A stretch of 64,000 nt of DNA from NCBI RefSeq assembly GCF_009670965.2, contig NZ_CP073239.1, positions 1,736,001 to 1,800,000 on the forward strand, in the 5' to 3' direction. The stretch comes from Riemerella anatipestifer. GTDB lineage: Bacteria; Bacteroidota; Bacteroidia; Flavobacteriales; Weeksellaceae. The notes below the pieces were generated by a model, which saw only the letters and a list, made by a program, of their open reading frames with translations, did no database searches and was not told where the DNA came from. This document shows positions 8,715 through 16,747 of the stretch, piece after piece. A program made the translations under genes and the position numbers. Position 1 is the stretch's first letter. Each line of letters begins with the position of its first letter.

Positions 8715-10325
8715 CTATCCTGATTGTAATTGATTAACACTATTCACTGAACGCAATAACATTTCTTGCACTTTGTCTCCAAGTGTATTAAGCCCTTTTT
8801 CTGTACTATCTACATGTATGACTGTTTGGTCTTGAAGTTTCCCTATATTTACAATGATGGACATTTGTTTTGAGCCCCCCGAAATAATACTATCGGTTTT
8901 TTGTTTTCCCGTACCGTTACCTTTTGTTTTTTTATCTGTTTTAGACGCTCCAGCATTTCCACCTAAATACCCTCCTTTATTGCCCACGGTAGGCATTACT
9001 TTGCTCATTATTCCATCTTTCACATCAGACATTGACGCCCCTTTCCACGAAAGCGATTGACCTACCTTTCCAAACTCATTTTTAGCGGCAGTTCCTAATG
9101 CCACCGTTTTTTTTATACCGTCGACTATTTGCTTTTTTCTATTATTGGTATCTTGAGCAATGGCATTTAGGGCAGCATTATTTTCAGCCTCATTACCCAA
9201 GCCAACGGCGTTTTTAAACTCATACCAGCCCTCCTTAATTTTGTTAAGTCCTAACATTAAGTCATTAACGAGATTATTCCACTGTATTTCTATACCAGAT
9301 ACAAAAGCCTGAAATAATAGCTTTACGCCTTCGGTAGTATGCTTCCACGCTTTACCCCACCCGTCTATATTGTAAATACAATAGGCAATAGCTGCTACTA
9401 GAGCTACTATTCCCATAATAATTAAGCCAATAGGATTAAGTGACATTGCCAAGTTCCAAGCCCATTGGGCTGCTGCAAGTCCCAATATTCCTGCGGATAA
9501 CGCACCTATACCAATGGCTAAAGGCTCTATAAAAGGACCGAAGAAATCTGCCGCTGTACTAAATAGGTCTAAAAGAGCCGAAACAATAGGAATGAACACC
9601 GTTCCTATTTTTACCATGATTTGCTCAAGCTTTCCCTTAAACCCTTCCATTTTACCATAGGGAGTGTTAGCAACATTGGTAAGCATATTATGAAACTTAC
9701 CACCCTTACCTGTTGCTAAATCAAAAGCCTTTCTTACCTCGCTAACCGAGATTCCCCCTTGCTCCATTCTTTTGGTGAGGCTTTCCATACTTTCCCCAGT
9801 TTTTTCTGAAAGTACTTGTAATGGATTGAACCCTGCATTAATGAGCTGGAGAAGTTCCTGTCCTGCGAGCTTACCTTTGCCGTTAATCTGAGCGAAGGCT
9901 AATGATAAACTTCCTAATTTATTAGCATCGCCCATAGATATATCGCCAAGCTGTTGCATAATAGGAAGTACATCGGCATCTTTTATCCCATTGGCAAGCA
10001 TTTGATTTGCCATATCGTAAACTTCCGTTCCGAAAACCGTGTCCGTAGCAAATTTTGTCAGACCGTCATATAAAGCCGTTCCTACTTCTTGAGTACTTGC
10101 TAAAGTTTGGAGCTTCATTTTTTCTTTTCCAGCCTCCATTGATTTTTCCGTAGCACTCCATAATCCTCCCATTGCGGCACCTGCCATAGTAAGAGGGTTT
10201 TTAATAAGGTCCGCACCAGGTAAAGAGTTGGCGAAATCGTTTCTCCAGCCTTTCATCTTAGAACCAATACCGTTTCCAGATATCCCTTGTTCTAGTCTTC
10301 GGACCTGCTTTTCTAATCTCTCAGC
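8715..10325 (-). pseudogene. Tail tape measure gene, 5'-truncated
   Basis: From ATG 10256 there are 513 codons with a tape-measure profile: helical N-terminal half, a hydrophobic region near residues 215-295 (LSAGILGLAAAQWAWNLAMS, then IIMGIVALVAAIAYCIYNI), and a Gly/Lys-rich tail. Upstream of the ATG the same frame stays open for 23 codons as AERLEKQVRRLEQG, a coiled coil typical of tape measures, before a TAG at 10328-10326. The coiled coil has no start codon of its own, so the original N-terminus is gone. Just upstream lies an unrelated small frame, so a deletion junction near 10325-10345 is likely. The tape measure sets tail length, and a truncated copy should not support particle assembly. 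Confidence 0.75.
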
Positions 10326-10537
10326 CTATGTGGTAAAAAGTATTTTTTACTCGCCTGTAACAATAGCAAACTCTGTAAATGGCATTGCCTTAACCGTACA
10401 TCTTCAAAAGCCGAAGATTGAACCTCAATAGAGGTGATTTTCTCTGAAAGTGTCCAGCTCCATAGGTTTTTACGCTCTATAATTCTGTAAACTCCTATTT
10501 GTGTGCTGGGCACTATTTTTATTTCTATCTTTATCAT
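10313..10537 (-). CDS. Small prophage protein, probably truncated at its 3' end
   Basis: The frame encodes 74 residues beginning MIKIEIKIVPSTQIGVYRII. The first 60 residues look like a real small protein. The last dozen (KKYFLPHRLRD) run into sequence belonging to the tape measure coiled coil in another frame. I do not recognise the family. The gene follows the HTH regulator by 12 bases in the early region of the prophage. Its 3' end probably marks one side of the deletion that removed the head and tail-tube genes. Confidence 0.5.
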   Translation of the reverse strand: MIKIEIKIVPSTQIGVYRIIERKNLWSWTLSEKITSIEVQSSAFEDVRLRQCHLQSLLLLQASKKYFLPHRLRD

Positions 10538-10549
10538 AATTATATGAGT

Positions 10550-10750
10550 TTATAATTTTGCTAGGGTTTTATTGATTTCCACTTCTGCTTTTCTGTAATC
10601 CTCGCAGATTTTTATGGAGGTTTCGCTAGTTCGGTCGCCCCGTAAACTGGCATAAATAAAGTGTGGCGAAGTGCCGTACTTCTTTCTGAGCTTTCGGATA
10701 ATATCTTTGTTATAGATGTTATACGATTTTCTTTTAGTACTTTTGTCCAT
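10550..10750 (-). CDS. Small prophage regulator, HTH-like
   Basis: The 66-residue basic protein contains IIRKLRKKYGTSPHFIYASL at residues 17-36. This fits a helix-turn-helix with the recognition helix at SPHFIYASLRGDR, as in small phage regulators of the Ner/Cro type. It is the first gene of the leftward operon and is divergent from the repressor gene, with a 93-base gap holding a perfect palindrome. It may therefore be the early regulator opposing the repressor. The HTH reading is by eye. Confidence 0.55.
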   Translation of the reverse strand: MDKSTKRKSYNIYNKDIIRKLRKKYGTSPHFIYASLRGDRTSETSIKICEDYRKAEVEINKTLAKL

Positions 10751-10787
10751 TGTTTAAATTGGTTAGAATTATTTCACAGGGCAATAT

Positions 10788-10805
10788 AATGTAAAATTTT
10801 ACATT
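10788..10805. promoter_or_regulatory. Palindromic operator between repressor and leftward operon
   Basis: The 18 bases AATGTAAAATTTTACATT are a perfect palindrome in the 93-base gap between the divergent regulator and repressor genes. The 14-base core TGTAAAATTTTACA recurs exactly at 10973-10986. Position, symmetry and recurrence fit a binding site for the adjacent dimeric repressor, controlling the leftward phage promoter and perhaps the repressor's own. Confidence 0.65.
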
Positions 10806-10843
10806 AAAACAAATTATTAGCGTAAAAAAAACACGATTATTTT

Positions 10844-11530
10844 ATGGGAGCAACTGAAAGAGTGGTTCAATTTATTGAATATAAAGGTATTAGTAAATAT
10901 AAATTTTGTAAAGATTTAGGTTTTTCTAACAAATTTTTAGATAATAGCAGCAATATGGGAACCGACAAGGCGTGTAAAATTTTACATTATTTTCCCGAAA
11001 TTAATCCTGAATGGCTCCTTACAGGAAAAGGGGAAATGATAAAAAGTAAACAGGGTGGCGAAGTAGAAAAATCTAAAAATTTAATCCCTTTCTATGATGA
11101 TGTAGCAACCATTGGAGGAACAGATTTGGTCGCAGATACCTACAACGTAGTATCCGTAGCCACAGACTATATAGACGCAGGAGATTGGTTCCCGAGTGCC
11201 ACAGCTGCTATTAGACACTATGGAACCAGTATGGTAGAATATCCTAACGGCTGCATACTAGCCTTAAAGCGTATCTACGACACTAATAGTATTGTTTGGG
11301 GGAGAAATTATGTGATAGAAACTGACGAAATAAGAGTAACAAAGCGAATGCAAACCTGTAAAACAGATGATGAGTGCATTATGGCGTATAGTACCAATAC
11401 AGAAACTTATCCCGACGGACAGCTAGTCCACGAGCCATTTAAAATAAGAAAAGAAAATATCAGAAGAATTTTCTTGGTCTTGGGTAGGGTGGTAAAAGAG
11501 TACAGCTCAGACCCTGTATTTGTAGGGTAG
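10844..11530 (+). CDS. Prophage repressor, HTH plus LexA/CI-like S24 peptidase domain
   Basis: The 228-residue protein has an N-terminal HTH (residues about 5-60, with FCKDLGFSNKFLDN) that ends in the conserved INPEWLLTGKGEM. This is typical of Bacteroidota phage repressors. The C-terminal half is a LexA/CI autoprotease-like domain: YGTSMVEYPNG with the Ser at 129, and EIRVTKRMQ with the Lys at 167, matching the Ser-Lys dyad. It probably keeps the prophage silent and would be inactivated by RecA after DNA damage. It is divergent from the tail operon and flanked by two palindromes, one inside its own coding sequence. It appears intact although the prophage is damaged. Confidence 0.85.
   Translation: MGATERVVQFIEYKGISKYKFCKDLGFSNKFLDNSSNMGTDKACKILHYFPEINPEWLLTGKGEMIKSKQGGEVEKSKNLIPFYDDVATIGGTDLVADTYNVVSVATDYIDAGDWFPSATAAIRHYGTSMVEYPNGCILALKRIYDTNSIVWGRNYVIETDEIRVTKRMQTCKTDDECIMAYSTNTETYPDGQLVHEPFKIRKENIRRIFLVLGRVVKEYSSDPVFVG
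10973..10986. promoter_or_regulatory. Second palindromic operator inside the repressor gene
   Basis: TGTAAAATTTTACA, a perfect 14-base palindrome, repeats the core of the site at 10788-10805 and lies about 130 bases inside the repressor coding sequence. Two identical sites about 183 bases apart would let repressor dimers bind cooperatively by looping, or let the repressor limit its own transcription. Confidence 0.55.
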
Positions 11531-11748
11531 TACGGTAAAAAGATGTAAGAAAAAAAAGCACCATTTATACGGGGCTAATGGCTTACGCACATGTTTTTTT
11601 ACTGCTTTATCTATTATTTTATTTAAAATCAGTTATTTACAAAAATACCACGATACACTAAAGGGGTGCGAGTTTTGAAAAAACGGCTATTTTTTGCGTT
11701 TTTTTTACACTTAAATATATCCGAGTTAGCTTCAAAAATATAAGTTTT

Positions 11749-11772
11749 GTAACCCCAACTGTAACCCCAACT
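11749..11772. repeat. Tandem repeat of a 12-base unit
   Basis: The unit GTAACCCCAACT occurs twice in direct succession. It lies downstream of the repressor gene near the likely prophage boundary. It could be an integrase or transposase binding site, but nothing in the window proves this. Confidence 0.6.
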
Positions 11773-11855
11773 TTAAAAACGCAATTTTTAAGGGGTTCCG
11801 CATACCATTTTGTTAATGCCACCTAAAAGGTCCATCATTTGCTCATTATAGGGCA

Positions 11856-11885
11856 TAAAAAAAGCCCCAAAAGGGGCGTTTTTAT
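11856..11885. terminator. Bidirectional rho-independent terminator
   Basis: A GCCCC/GGGGC stem with an AAAA loop is flanked by an A-run on the left and a T-run on the right, so it can work in both directions. It lies about 330 bases after the repressor stop and may isolate the prophage from chromosomal genes. Confidence 0.7.
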
Positions 11886-11911
11886 TAGGTTTTCGGTAGT
11901 TTTACGGGGGT

Positions 11912-11984
11912 AATGGTAGTTATTGCCCTTAAAAGAGAAATTAAAGCTCTTTGCAATGGTAATAAAATGGTAGTAAATGGTAGT
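11912..11984. repeat. Four iteron-like 9-mers
   Basis: AATGGTAGT occurs at 11912-11920, 11966-11974 and 11976-11984, and the variant AATGGTAAT at 11955-11963, all in the same orientation. The last three are spaced 10 to 11 bases apart, about one helical turn, which suits a row of protein-binding sites. Confidence 0.5.
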
Positions 11985-12100
11985 TTCTGTACATTTCGTT
12001 TATTTCCTTTTTTCGGGCTTTTTTCTTTGCAAAGCCTTTATTCATCGGCTTTTTTCGGGCTTTTTTATTTATTATGTTATTGTATATTTCTATTTATGCC

Positions 12101-12396
12101 CTATATAATTCCATTAACTGTTTTTGAAAATGTGAGATTGTCTTGAGTTTTTTTCCATTCTCTAGAAGTTTCAAGACTTTGCAAAATCTTCAGACAGTCC
12201 TCTTCATTTGTTATAAACTTGTAATACAAGGAGTAGTCAGGACCTGCATCTTCAAATCTATCCTGAATTACTTCGACAGAATCTGGAAACTTAATTCCTG
12301 TATTTTTTTCAAATCTAACATTGCTTTTTGTTCGATAATTACATGAATTAAAAAAAATGAAAATCCAAAAATCAAGAGAAATATTTTTGTTCTCAT
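12101..12396 (-). pseudogene. Lipoprotein gene out of frame at a T8 tract (possibly phase-variable)
   Basis: From ATG 12396 the frame reads MRTKIFLLIFGFSFF, a signal peptide, but the run of eight T (A on the plus strand, 12350-12357) shifts it to a stop after 42 codons. With nine T the frame reads SFFFNSCNYRTK, a proper lipobox with Cys, and continues to a 98-residue lipoprotein ending KTVNGII. The downstream part (DSVEVIQDRFEDAGPDYSLY and onward) is plainly protein-like. The function is unknown. The gene is therefore in an off state, broken, or misread at the homopolymer. It lies between the prophage and the PEP carboxylase gene. Confidence 0.7.
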
Positions 12397-12478
12397 AAAT
12401 TATATTTTTTAATCTCTATAAACTAGATTTGTCTTTCTGGTGCTATATTTTTCAGAAAATTGCACACAACAACTATAT

Positions 12479-15034
12479 CTACGCAGAATTTCTACTCGCA
12501 TTAATGTTTCCAAATAGAGACCTTACCACCATATTTTCATAAACCTCGGAAAGAGGATTTCTGTCTTGTACTTTTTTTAGGGCATATTGTTGTATGGTAA
12601 GTAGAGGCAGAACCATTTCTTCTCTCATTTGTATAGAGGCTTTACCAGCTAGGTGGTCTTCCATAAGGCTTTTAAACTCTGTAAGTTTTAGGAGCATCTC
12701 TTTAGAAAGTTGGTATTCTTGATAAATTTCTTGCCAAAAAGCACCAAATTCCGCATCGTCTTTCATATACTCCGTGAGTTTAAAGAAAGATTTGGTAAGG
12801 CTCATCATACTATTTTCTAGTAAAGTTCTGAAAAATAGAGATTTTTTGTATAGTGCCTTTAGTTTTTCAAAATTTCCATTAGCATCATAATGAGCCAAAG
12901 CAGTACCCACACCATAAAAACCAGGTACGTTTTGTTTTAGTTGGCTCCAGCTACCCACAAACGGAATGGCTCTTAAATCACTAAAGTTGAGTGTATCTGA
13001 ATTACCTCTTTTGGAAGGTCTGCTGCCTATATTGGCTTTAGCATAATACTTTAGCGTACTCATCTTTTCGAGGTACAGGACAAACTTAGGATGATTTTTA
13101 AATTCCGTATATTTTTGATAGCTAATGTCTGCTAAATCTTGTAAAATTTCTTTCTCTTCAGAAGAAATACTAGCTTGTTCACTAGTGAAAATTTTATTAT
13201 TAACACCAGCACTAATAAGCTGTTCTAAGTTATACTGAGAAGAGTCTAAAGTCCCAAAGTTAGAGCTAATGGTTTGCCCTTGTATTGTAATTTGTATAGC
13301 GTCAGATTCTATATCTTTACCAAAAGAAGCATAGAACTGGTGAGATTTGCCGCCACCTCTAGCTGGAGGTCCACCACGCCCATCAAAAAACAGAACTTCT
13401 ATACCATATTCTCTAGAGATTTTGGTAAGTCTTTCTTTAGCGGTATAGATGCTCCAGTTGGCTTTTAGATAGCCACCGTCTTTAGTTCCGTCAGAAAAAC
13501 CGAGCATAATGGTTTGTTGATAGCCTCTAGATTTAAGGTGTTCTCTGTAATCTTTATTTTGGTAAAGCGTTGTCATTACCTCTTCGGCATTGTTCAAATC
13601 ATCTATGGTCTCAAAAAGTGGTACAATATCTACGGTAGGGTTCTGCCAACCACAAAGCTTTAGTAAAGTATATACCTCTAGTACATTAGTTGCGTTTTGA
13701 TTATTACTAATGATGTATCTGTTGCAACCTTTTTCTCCATTTTCTTTTTGGATAGCCATCATCATTAGAATAGAACCCAAGGTATCTTTAGTAATTTCTT
13801 GGTTAAATGAGGTTAAGTCTAAGACGCCATTTGCCTTTGATAGGGTTTGGATTTGTTCTTCATAGGAAAGACTTGAATAGTTCTCAGGAATAATTTTTCC
13901 AGAGGTCGATTTTGCAATATCTTCTATCACACTTCGGTGGATTCTAGAATCTTGTCTAATGTCTAGGCTTGCAAAATAGAATCCAAAAATATCAATTTTA
14001 TAGAGTAAAGCATCTAGCTCATCTACAAATAGAGATTGATGTTCTGAGATTAAAATGGCTCGTATTTCTTCAAGAGATTGTCTGAACTCTTGAAGCGTTA
14101 GAGTGTTTTCTTCTTCTAAAAATGCTGCTTTATAGAGTTGGTCTTCTAGATTTTTTACTAAATGTTCCACTCCTTTAAAAGTGAGTCTTCTTTTTAGGAC
14201 TCTGATGTCTTTATAGTAGTTTTTTAGAATACTTTTTTTGAGTCTTTCCGCTACTTTTAGAGTGGTTTCTGGTTTTACAAAAGGGTTACCATCTCTATCG
14301 CCTCCGGGCCAAAAGCCTAGTTCTACCACAGGGTTTTTAAGAGCTTCATCTTTCAAAATATGTTTTTTAAGATAGCTGTAAATATTCCCCATAGAATGGT
14401 AAAACACATTTTCTAAATACCAAATAAGCCCAATAGCTTCATCTAACGGACTTGGTTTTTCCTTTTTATAAAAAGGTGTTTTCCCTAGCTGTGCTAGAAG
14501 TTTTTTGATAGTGGTTAAGTCATTATCTTTAATCGCTTGGGTTAAATCGTTAATGATAACCAATACAGAGTCTGGATAGAATTGAGTTGGGTGAGCAGTA
14601 AGTACAGGTCTTACTTTAAGTTTTTGTAGAGTAGCTTTAAGTTCAGTAACCTTGTTACGAGCTTCGGCTTTCTCTTTCATATTTCGGATACTGCCCAGTC
14701 CGTCCATATTATTTACTGTGGAGAAAGCGGCATCTTCTATAGCGTCAAACAAAACTACTTGCCTTTCAATATATTGTATAAACCTAAACAGAAGGTCGTT
14801 AGTTTCTTTTTCGGAGGATTGTGGAGCGTATTTTTTGAAAAACTCTTCTACGATTTCGGTAGGTGTTTTATTATCTTGATAGCCTTTTTTACATTCTTCG
14901 CCAAACAGAGGCAAAAATCTCCCCACATTAGACACACCACTAAAAGGTAATGTCATAAAAATACTGTTGTAAATCTGATATTTAGATAACACACTTTCTT
15001 CAAAACGCTCTAGTTTTGTTTTTCTATCCTCCAT
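12479..15034 (-). CDS. ppc: Phosphoenolpyruvate carboxylase
   Basis: This enzyme adds bicarbonate to PEP to form oxaloacetate, refilling the TCA cycle in the cytoplasm. The 851-residue length fits the shorter Bacteroidota form. Family motifs are present: VLTAHPTQF with the catalytic His near residue 150, FWPGGDRDGNPFV, the PEP-binding loop with GFSDGTKDGGYLKANW, and FFDGRGGPPARGGG. The C-terminus VRSLFGNINASRNSA keeps the conserved Asn/Arg-containing end. It stands alone, 14 bases after the CoA-transferase genes end upstream of it, so it may be cotranscribed with them. No lesion is seen. Confidence 0.95.
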   Translation of the reverse strand: MEDRKTKLERFEESVLSKYQIYNSIFMTLPFSGVSNVGRFLPLFGEECKKGYQDNKTPTEIVEEFFKKYAPQSSEKETNDLLFRFIQYIERQVVLFDAIEDAAFSTVNNMDGLGSIRNMKEKAEARNKVTELKATLQKLKVRPVLTAHPTQFYPDSVLVIINDLTQAIKDNDLTTIKKLLAQLGKTPFYKKEKPSPLDEAIGLIWYLENVFYHSMGNIYSYLKKHILKDEALKNPVVELGFWPGGDRDGNPFVKPETTLKVAERLKKSILKNYYKDIRVLKRRLTFKGVEHLVKNLEDQLYKAAFLEEENTLTLQEFRQSLEEIRAILISEHQSLFVDELDALLYKIDIFGFYFASLDIRQDSRIHRSVIEDIAKSTSGKIIPENYSSLSYEEQIQTLSKANGVLDLTSFNQEITKDTLGSILMMMAIQKENGEKGCNRYIISNNQNATNVLEVYTLLKLCGWQNPTVDIVPLFETIDDLNNAEEVMTTLYQNKDYREHLKSRGYQQTIMLGFSDGTKDGGYLKANWSIYTAKERLTKISREYGIEVLFFDGRGGPPARGGGKSHQFYASFGKDIESDAIQITIQGQTISSNFGTLDSSQYNLEQLISAGVNNKIFTSEQASISSEEKEILQDLADISYQKYTEFKNHPKFVLYLEKMSTLKYYAKANIGSRPSKRGNSDTLNFSDLRAIPFVGSWSQLKQNVPGFYGVGTALAHYDANGNFEKLKALYKKSLFFRTLLENSMMSLTKSFFKLTEYMKDDAEFGAFWQEIYQEYQLSKEMLLKLTEFKSLMEDHLAGKASIQMREEMVLPLLTIQQYALKKVQDRNPLSEVYENMVVRSLFGNINASRNSA

Positions 15035-15048
15035 AATATATATTTGTT

Positions 15049-15711
15049 TTAGTCTAAAACTATTTCTGGGATTTCTCCTTCTATAATGAGTTTCCCTGCT
15101 GTTGCTTTTTTAATATCGTCTAGGCTTACATTAGGTGCTTTTTCTAATAATTTAAAGCCTCCTTCGGGTACTATTTCGTAAACGCCAAGCTCTGTAACTA
15201 CTTTTTTGATACATTTAACTCCTGTAAGAGGTAAGCTGCAGTTTTGGAGGAGTTTAGACTCGCCGTGTTTATTCACTTGCTGCATTGCTACAATAATATT
15301 CTTTGCGGAAGCAACTAAATCCATTGCTCCTCCCATACCTTTTACCATTTTACCCGGTATTTTCCAGTTAGCGATGTCTCCATTCTCGGAAACTTCCATC
15401 GCACCTAGTATGGTTAAATCTACTTTTTGAGCTCTAATCATACCGAAACTCATCGCCGAGTCAAAAACTACTGAACCTGGTAAAGTAGTAATGGTTTGCT
15501 TACCTGCGTTTATTAAATCTGCATCCTCTTTGCCTTCCTCTGGAAAGGGTCCCATTCCTAATAATCCATTCTCGGATTGTAGTACCACATTTATGCCCTC
15601 TGGAATGTAGTTGGCAACTAGGGTAGGAATACCTATGCCTAGATTAACATAGGAATTATTTTTTATTTCTTTAGCAATTCTTTGTGCTATTTGTTCTTTT
15701 GTTAAAGCCAT
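15049..15711 (-). CDS. scoB: 3-oxoacid CoA-transferase subunit B
   Basis: The 220-residue beta subunit of a succinyl-CoA:3-oxoacid (acetoacetate) CoA-transferase carries the catalytic Glu in QSENGLLGMGP (about residue 47), where the CoA thioester forms. It begins with ALTKEQIAQRIAKEIKNNSYVNLGIGIPT, given here in outline, the typical subunit B start. It works as a pair with subunit A, encoded 8 bases upstream. The pair activates acetoacetate to acetoacetyl-CoA using succinyl-CoA, feeding ketone bodies into thiolase. Neighbouring fatty-acid and amino-acid catabolic genes fit this role. Exact acyl preference cannot be read from the sequence. Confidence 0.9.
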   Translation of the reverse strand: MALTKEQIAQRIAKEIKNNSYVNLGIGIPTLVANYIPEGINVVLQSENGLLGMGPFPEEGKEDADLINAGKQTITTLPGSVVFDSAMSFGMIRAQKVDLTILGAMEVSENGDIANWKIPGKMVKGMGGAMDLVASAKNIIVAMQQVNKHGESKLLQNCSLPLTGVKCIKKVVTELGVYEIVPEGGFKLLEKAPNVSLDDIKKATAGKLIIEGEIPEIVLD

Positions 15712-15719
15712 AATTGAGG

Positions 15720-16427
15720 TTAGTCTTGATTGGTTTTTCTTACGGTTCTTTGCTCTATTCTCTTCTCGTAGTTTTCTCCTTGGAAAATGCGGTGTACATA
15801 AATTCCAGGAGTATGTATTTGGTCAGGGTCTAATGTTCCTGCAGGTACAAGCTCTTCTACTTCTGCAATCGTAATTTTACCTGCCATTGCCATTGGTGGA
15901 TTAAAGTTTCTAGCGGTAGAACGATAGATTAAATTCCCAGCTGTGTCGCCTTTCCATGCTTTAACGATGGCAAAATCAGCATCAAAGGCATACTCTAAAA
16001 GATAATCTTTACCATTAAAGTTTCTGACCTCCTTACCTTCGGCAACTTCTGTTCCCACGCCAGCTGGAGTGAAAAAAGCAGGCATACCATACCCCGCAGC
16101 CAAACATCTAGTTGCTAGAGTCCCTTGTGGGATAAGCTCTACTTCTAACTCTCCGCTTAGTAGTTGCCTTTCAAATTCGGCATTTTCTCCCACATAGGAA
16201 GAAATCATTTTTTTAATTTGCTTTTTTTGAAGTAAAAGTCCTAGTCCAAAATCATCAACACCTGCGTTATTAGAAATACAAGTAAGTTTTTTTACATTTT
16301 TTCTTACTAGCTCGGCAATGCTATTTTCTGGGATGCCACACAGCCCAAATCCGCCAAGCATAATGGTCATTCCGTCTTTGATGCCTTCGCAGGCTTCTTG
16401 CACATTTTTAACAGTTTTATCTATCAT
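15720..16427 (-). CDS. scoA: 3-oxoacid CoA-transferase subunit A
   Basis: The 235-residue alpha subunit has the glycine-rich CoA-binding start [16 protein letters not shown] (residues about 21-36) and the typical [20 protein letters not shown] segment near 130. It forms a heterodimer or heterotetramer with subunit B, whose gene follows after 8 bases, so the two are cotranscribed. The protein is cytosolic and moves CoA from succinyl-CoA to 3-oxoacids. It is upstream of ppc in the same direction, with a small membrane protein gene 15 bases before it. Confidence 0.9.
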   Translation of the reverse strand: MIDKTVKNVQEACEGIKDGMTIMLGGFGLCGIPENSIAELVRKNVKKLTCISNNAGVDDFGLGLLLQKKQIKKMISSYVGENAEFERQLLSGELEVELIPQGTLATRCLAAGYGMPAFFTPAGVGTEVAEGKEVRNFNGKDYLLEYAFDADFAIVKAWKGDTAGNLIYRSTARNFNPPMAMAGKITIAEVEELVPAGTLDPDQIHTPGIYVHRIFQGENYEKRIEQRTVRKTNQD

Positions 16428-16442
16428 TTTTCAGATTTAATT

Positions 16443-16718
16443 CTATTGATTTATTAAATTTTTATATCTTTTTTCATACTTATTAAAGCCCACAAAGTAG
16501 TAGTACAAGCTAAGAATAGCCGAAGCCACCAACCAAATAATCCCATTTTTCCCTAAAAAGGCTTTGAAATCATCAGGTTTAGTAATGAAGTAATTGATAG
16601 GAGCAGCAATAAGTATAAACATAAAGGCGATTACGACGCCTTGCCTTACCGAAAATTTGAGTCTACTTTGTCGTAAGTTTTGCCATAAAGTGATGAATCG
16701 TTTGTCTTTTTCGTTCAT
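16443..16718 (-). CDS. Small hypothetical membrane protein
   Basis: The 91-residue protein has two membrane helices (about 27-46 and 60-82) between charged ends. It is not a family I can name. It lies between the glutaryl-CoA dehydrogenase-like gene and scoA in the same direction, so it is probably part of that transcript. Similar two-helix proteins are common in Flavobacteriia with no known function. Confidence 0.65.
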   Translation of the reverse strand: MNEKDKRFITLWQNLRQSRLKFSVRQGVVIAFMFILIAAPINYFITKPDDFKAFLGKNGIIWLVASAILSLYYYFVGFNKYEKRYKNLINQ

Positions 16719-16747
16719 AGTTTCAATTTCGTTTTTATAGTTAATTT

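Larger units (their letters stand above)
11531..12100. other. Intergenic stretch at the prophage/chromosome border
   Basis: No convincing gene is seen here. It holds a tandem 12-base repeat (11749-11772), a bidirectional terminator (11856-11885), four copies of an AATGGTAGT-like 9-mer (11912-11984) and T-rich sequence. The prophage boundary probably lies here, but no duplicated attachment site can be shown because the other end is outside the window. A 22-codon frame on the minus strand (11856-11788) may be a gene remnant. Confidence 0.5.

Noticed and set aside
1..10750. Tail module read as a functional tailocin
   Set aside because: The tape measure is truncated and the fibre and collar genes are broken, so particles are unlikely.
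11788..11856. Minus-strand 22-codon frame (MPYNEQMMDLLGG)
   Set aside because: It begins on a terminator stem and is too short. It may be a gene remnant but cannot be supported as a gene.
11913..12146. Plus-strand frame of 77 codons at the prophage border
   Set aside because: It is T-rich, with phenylalanine and leucine runs, and overlaps the repeats and the terminator region. It has no family pattern.
12143..12346. Plus-strand frame of 67 codons
   Set aside because: It is the shadow of the minus-strand lipoprotein gene, whose repaired frame is far more protein-like.
2389..12396. All frameshifts explained by a poor-quality assembly
   Set aside because: Dozens of core genes are intact, one lesion is a 4-base duplication and one is a substitution. 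Single-base cases such as the T8 tract and the CC pair remain open.
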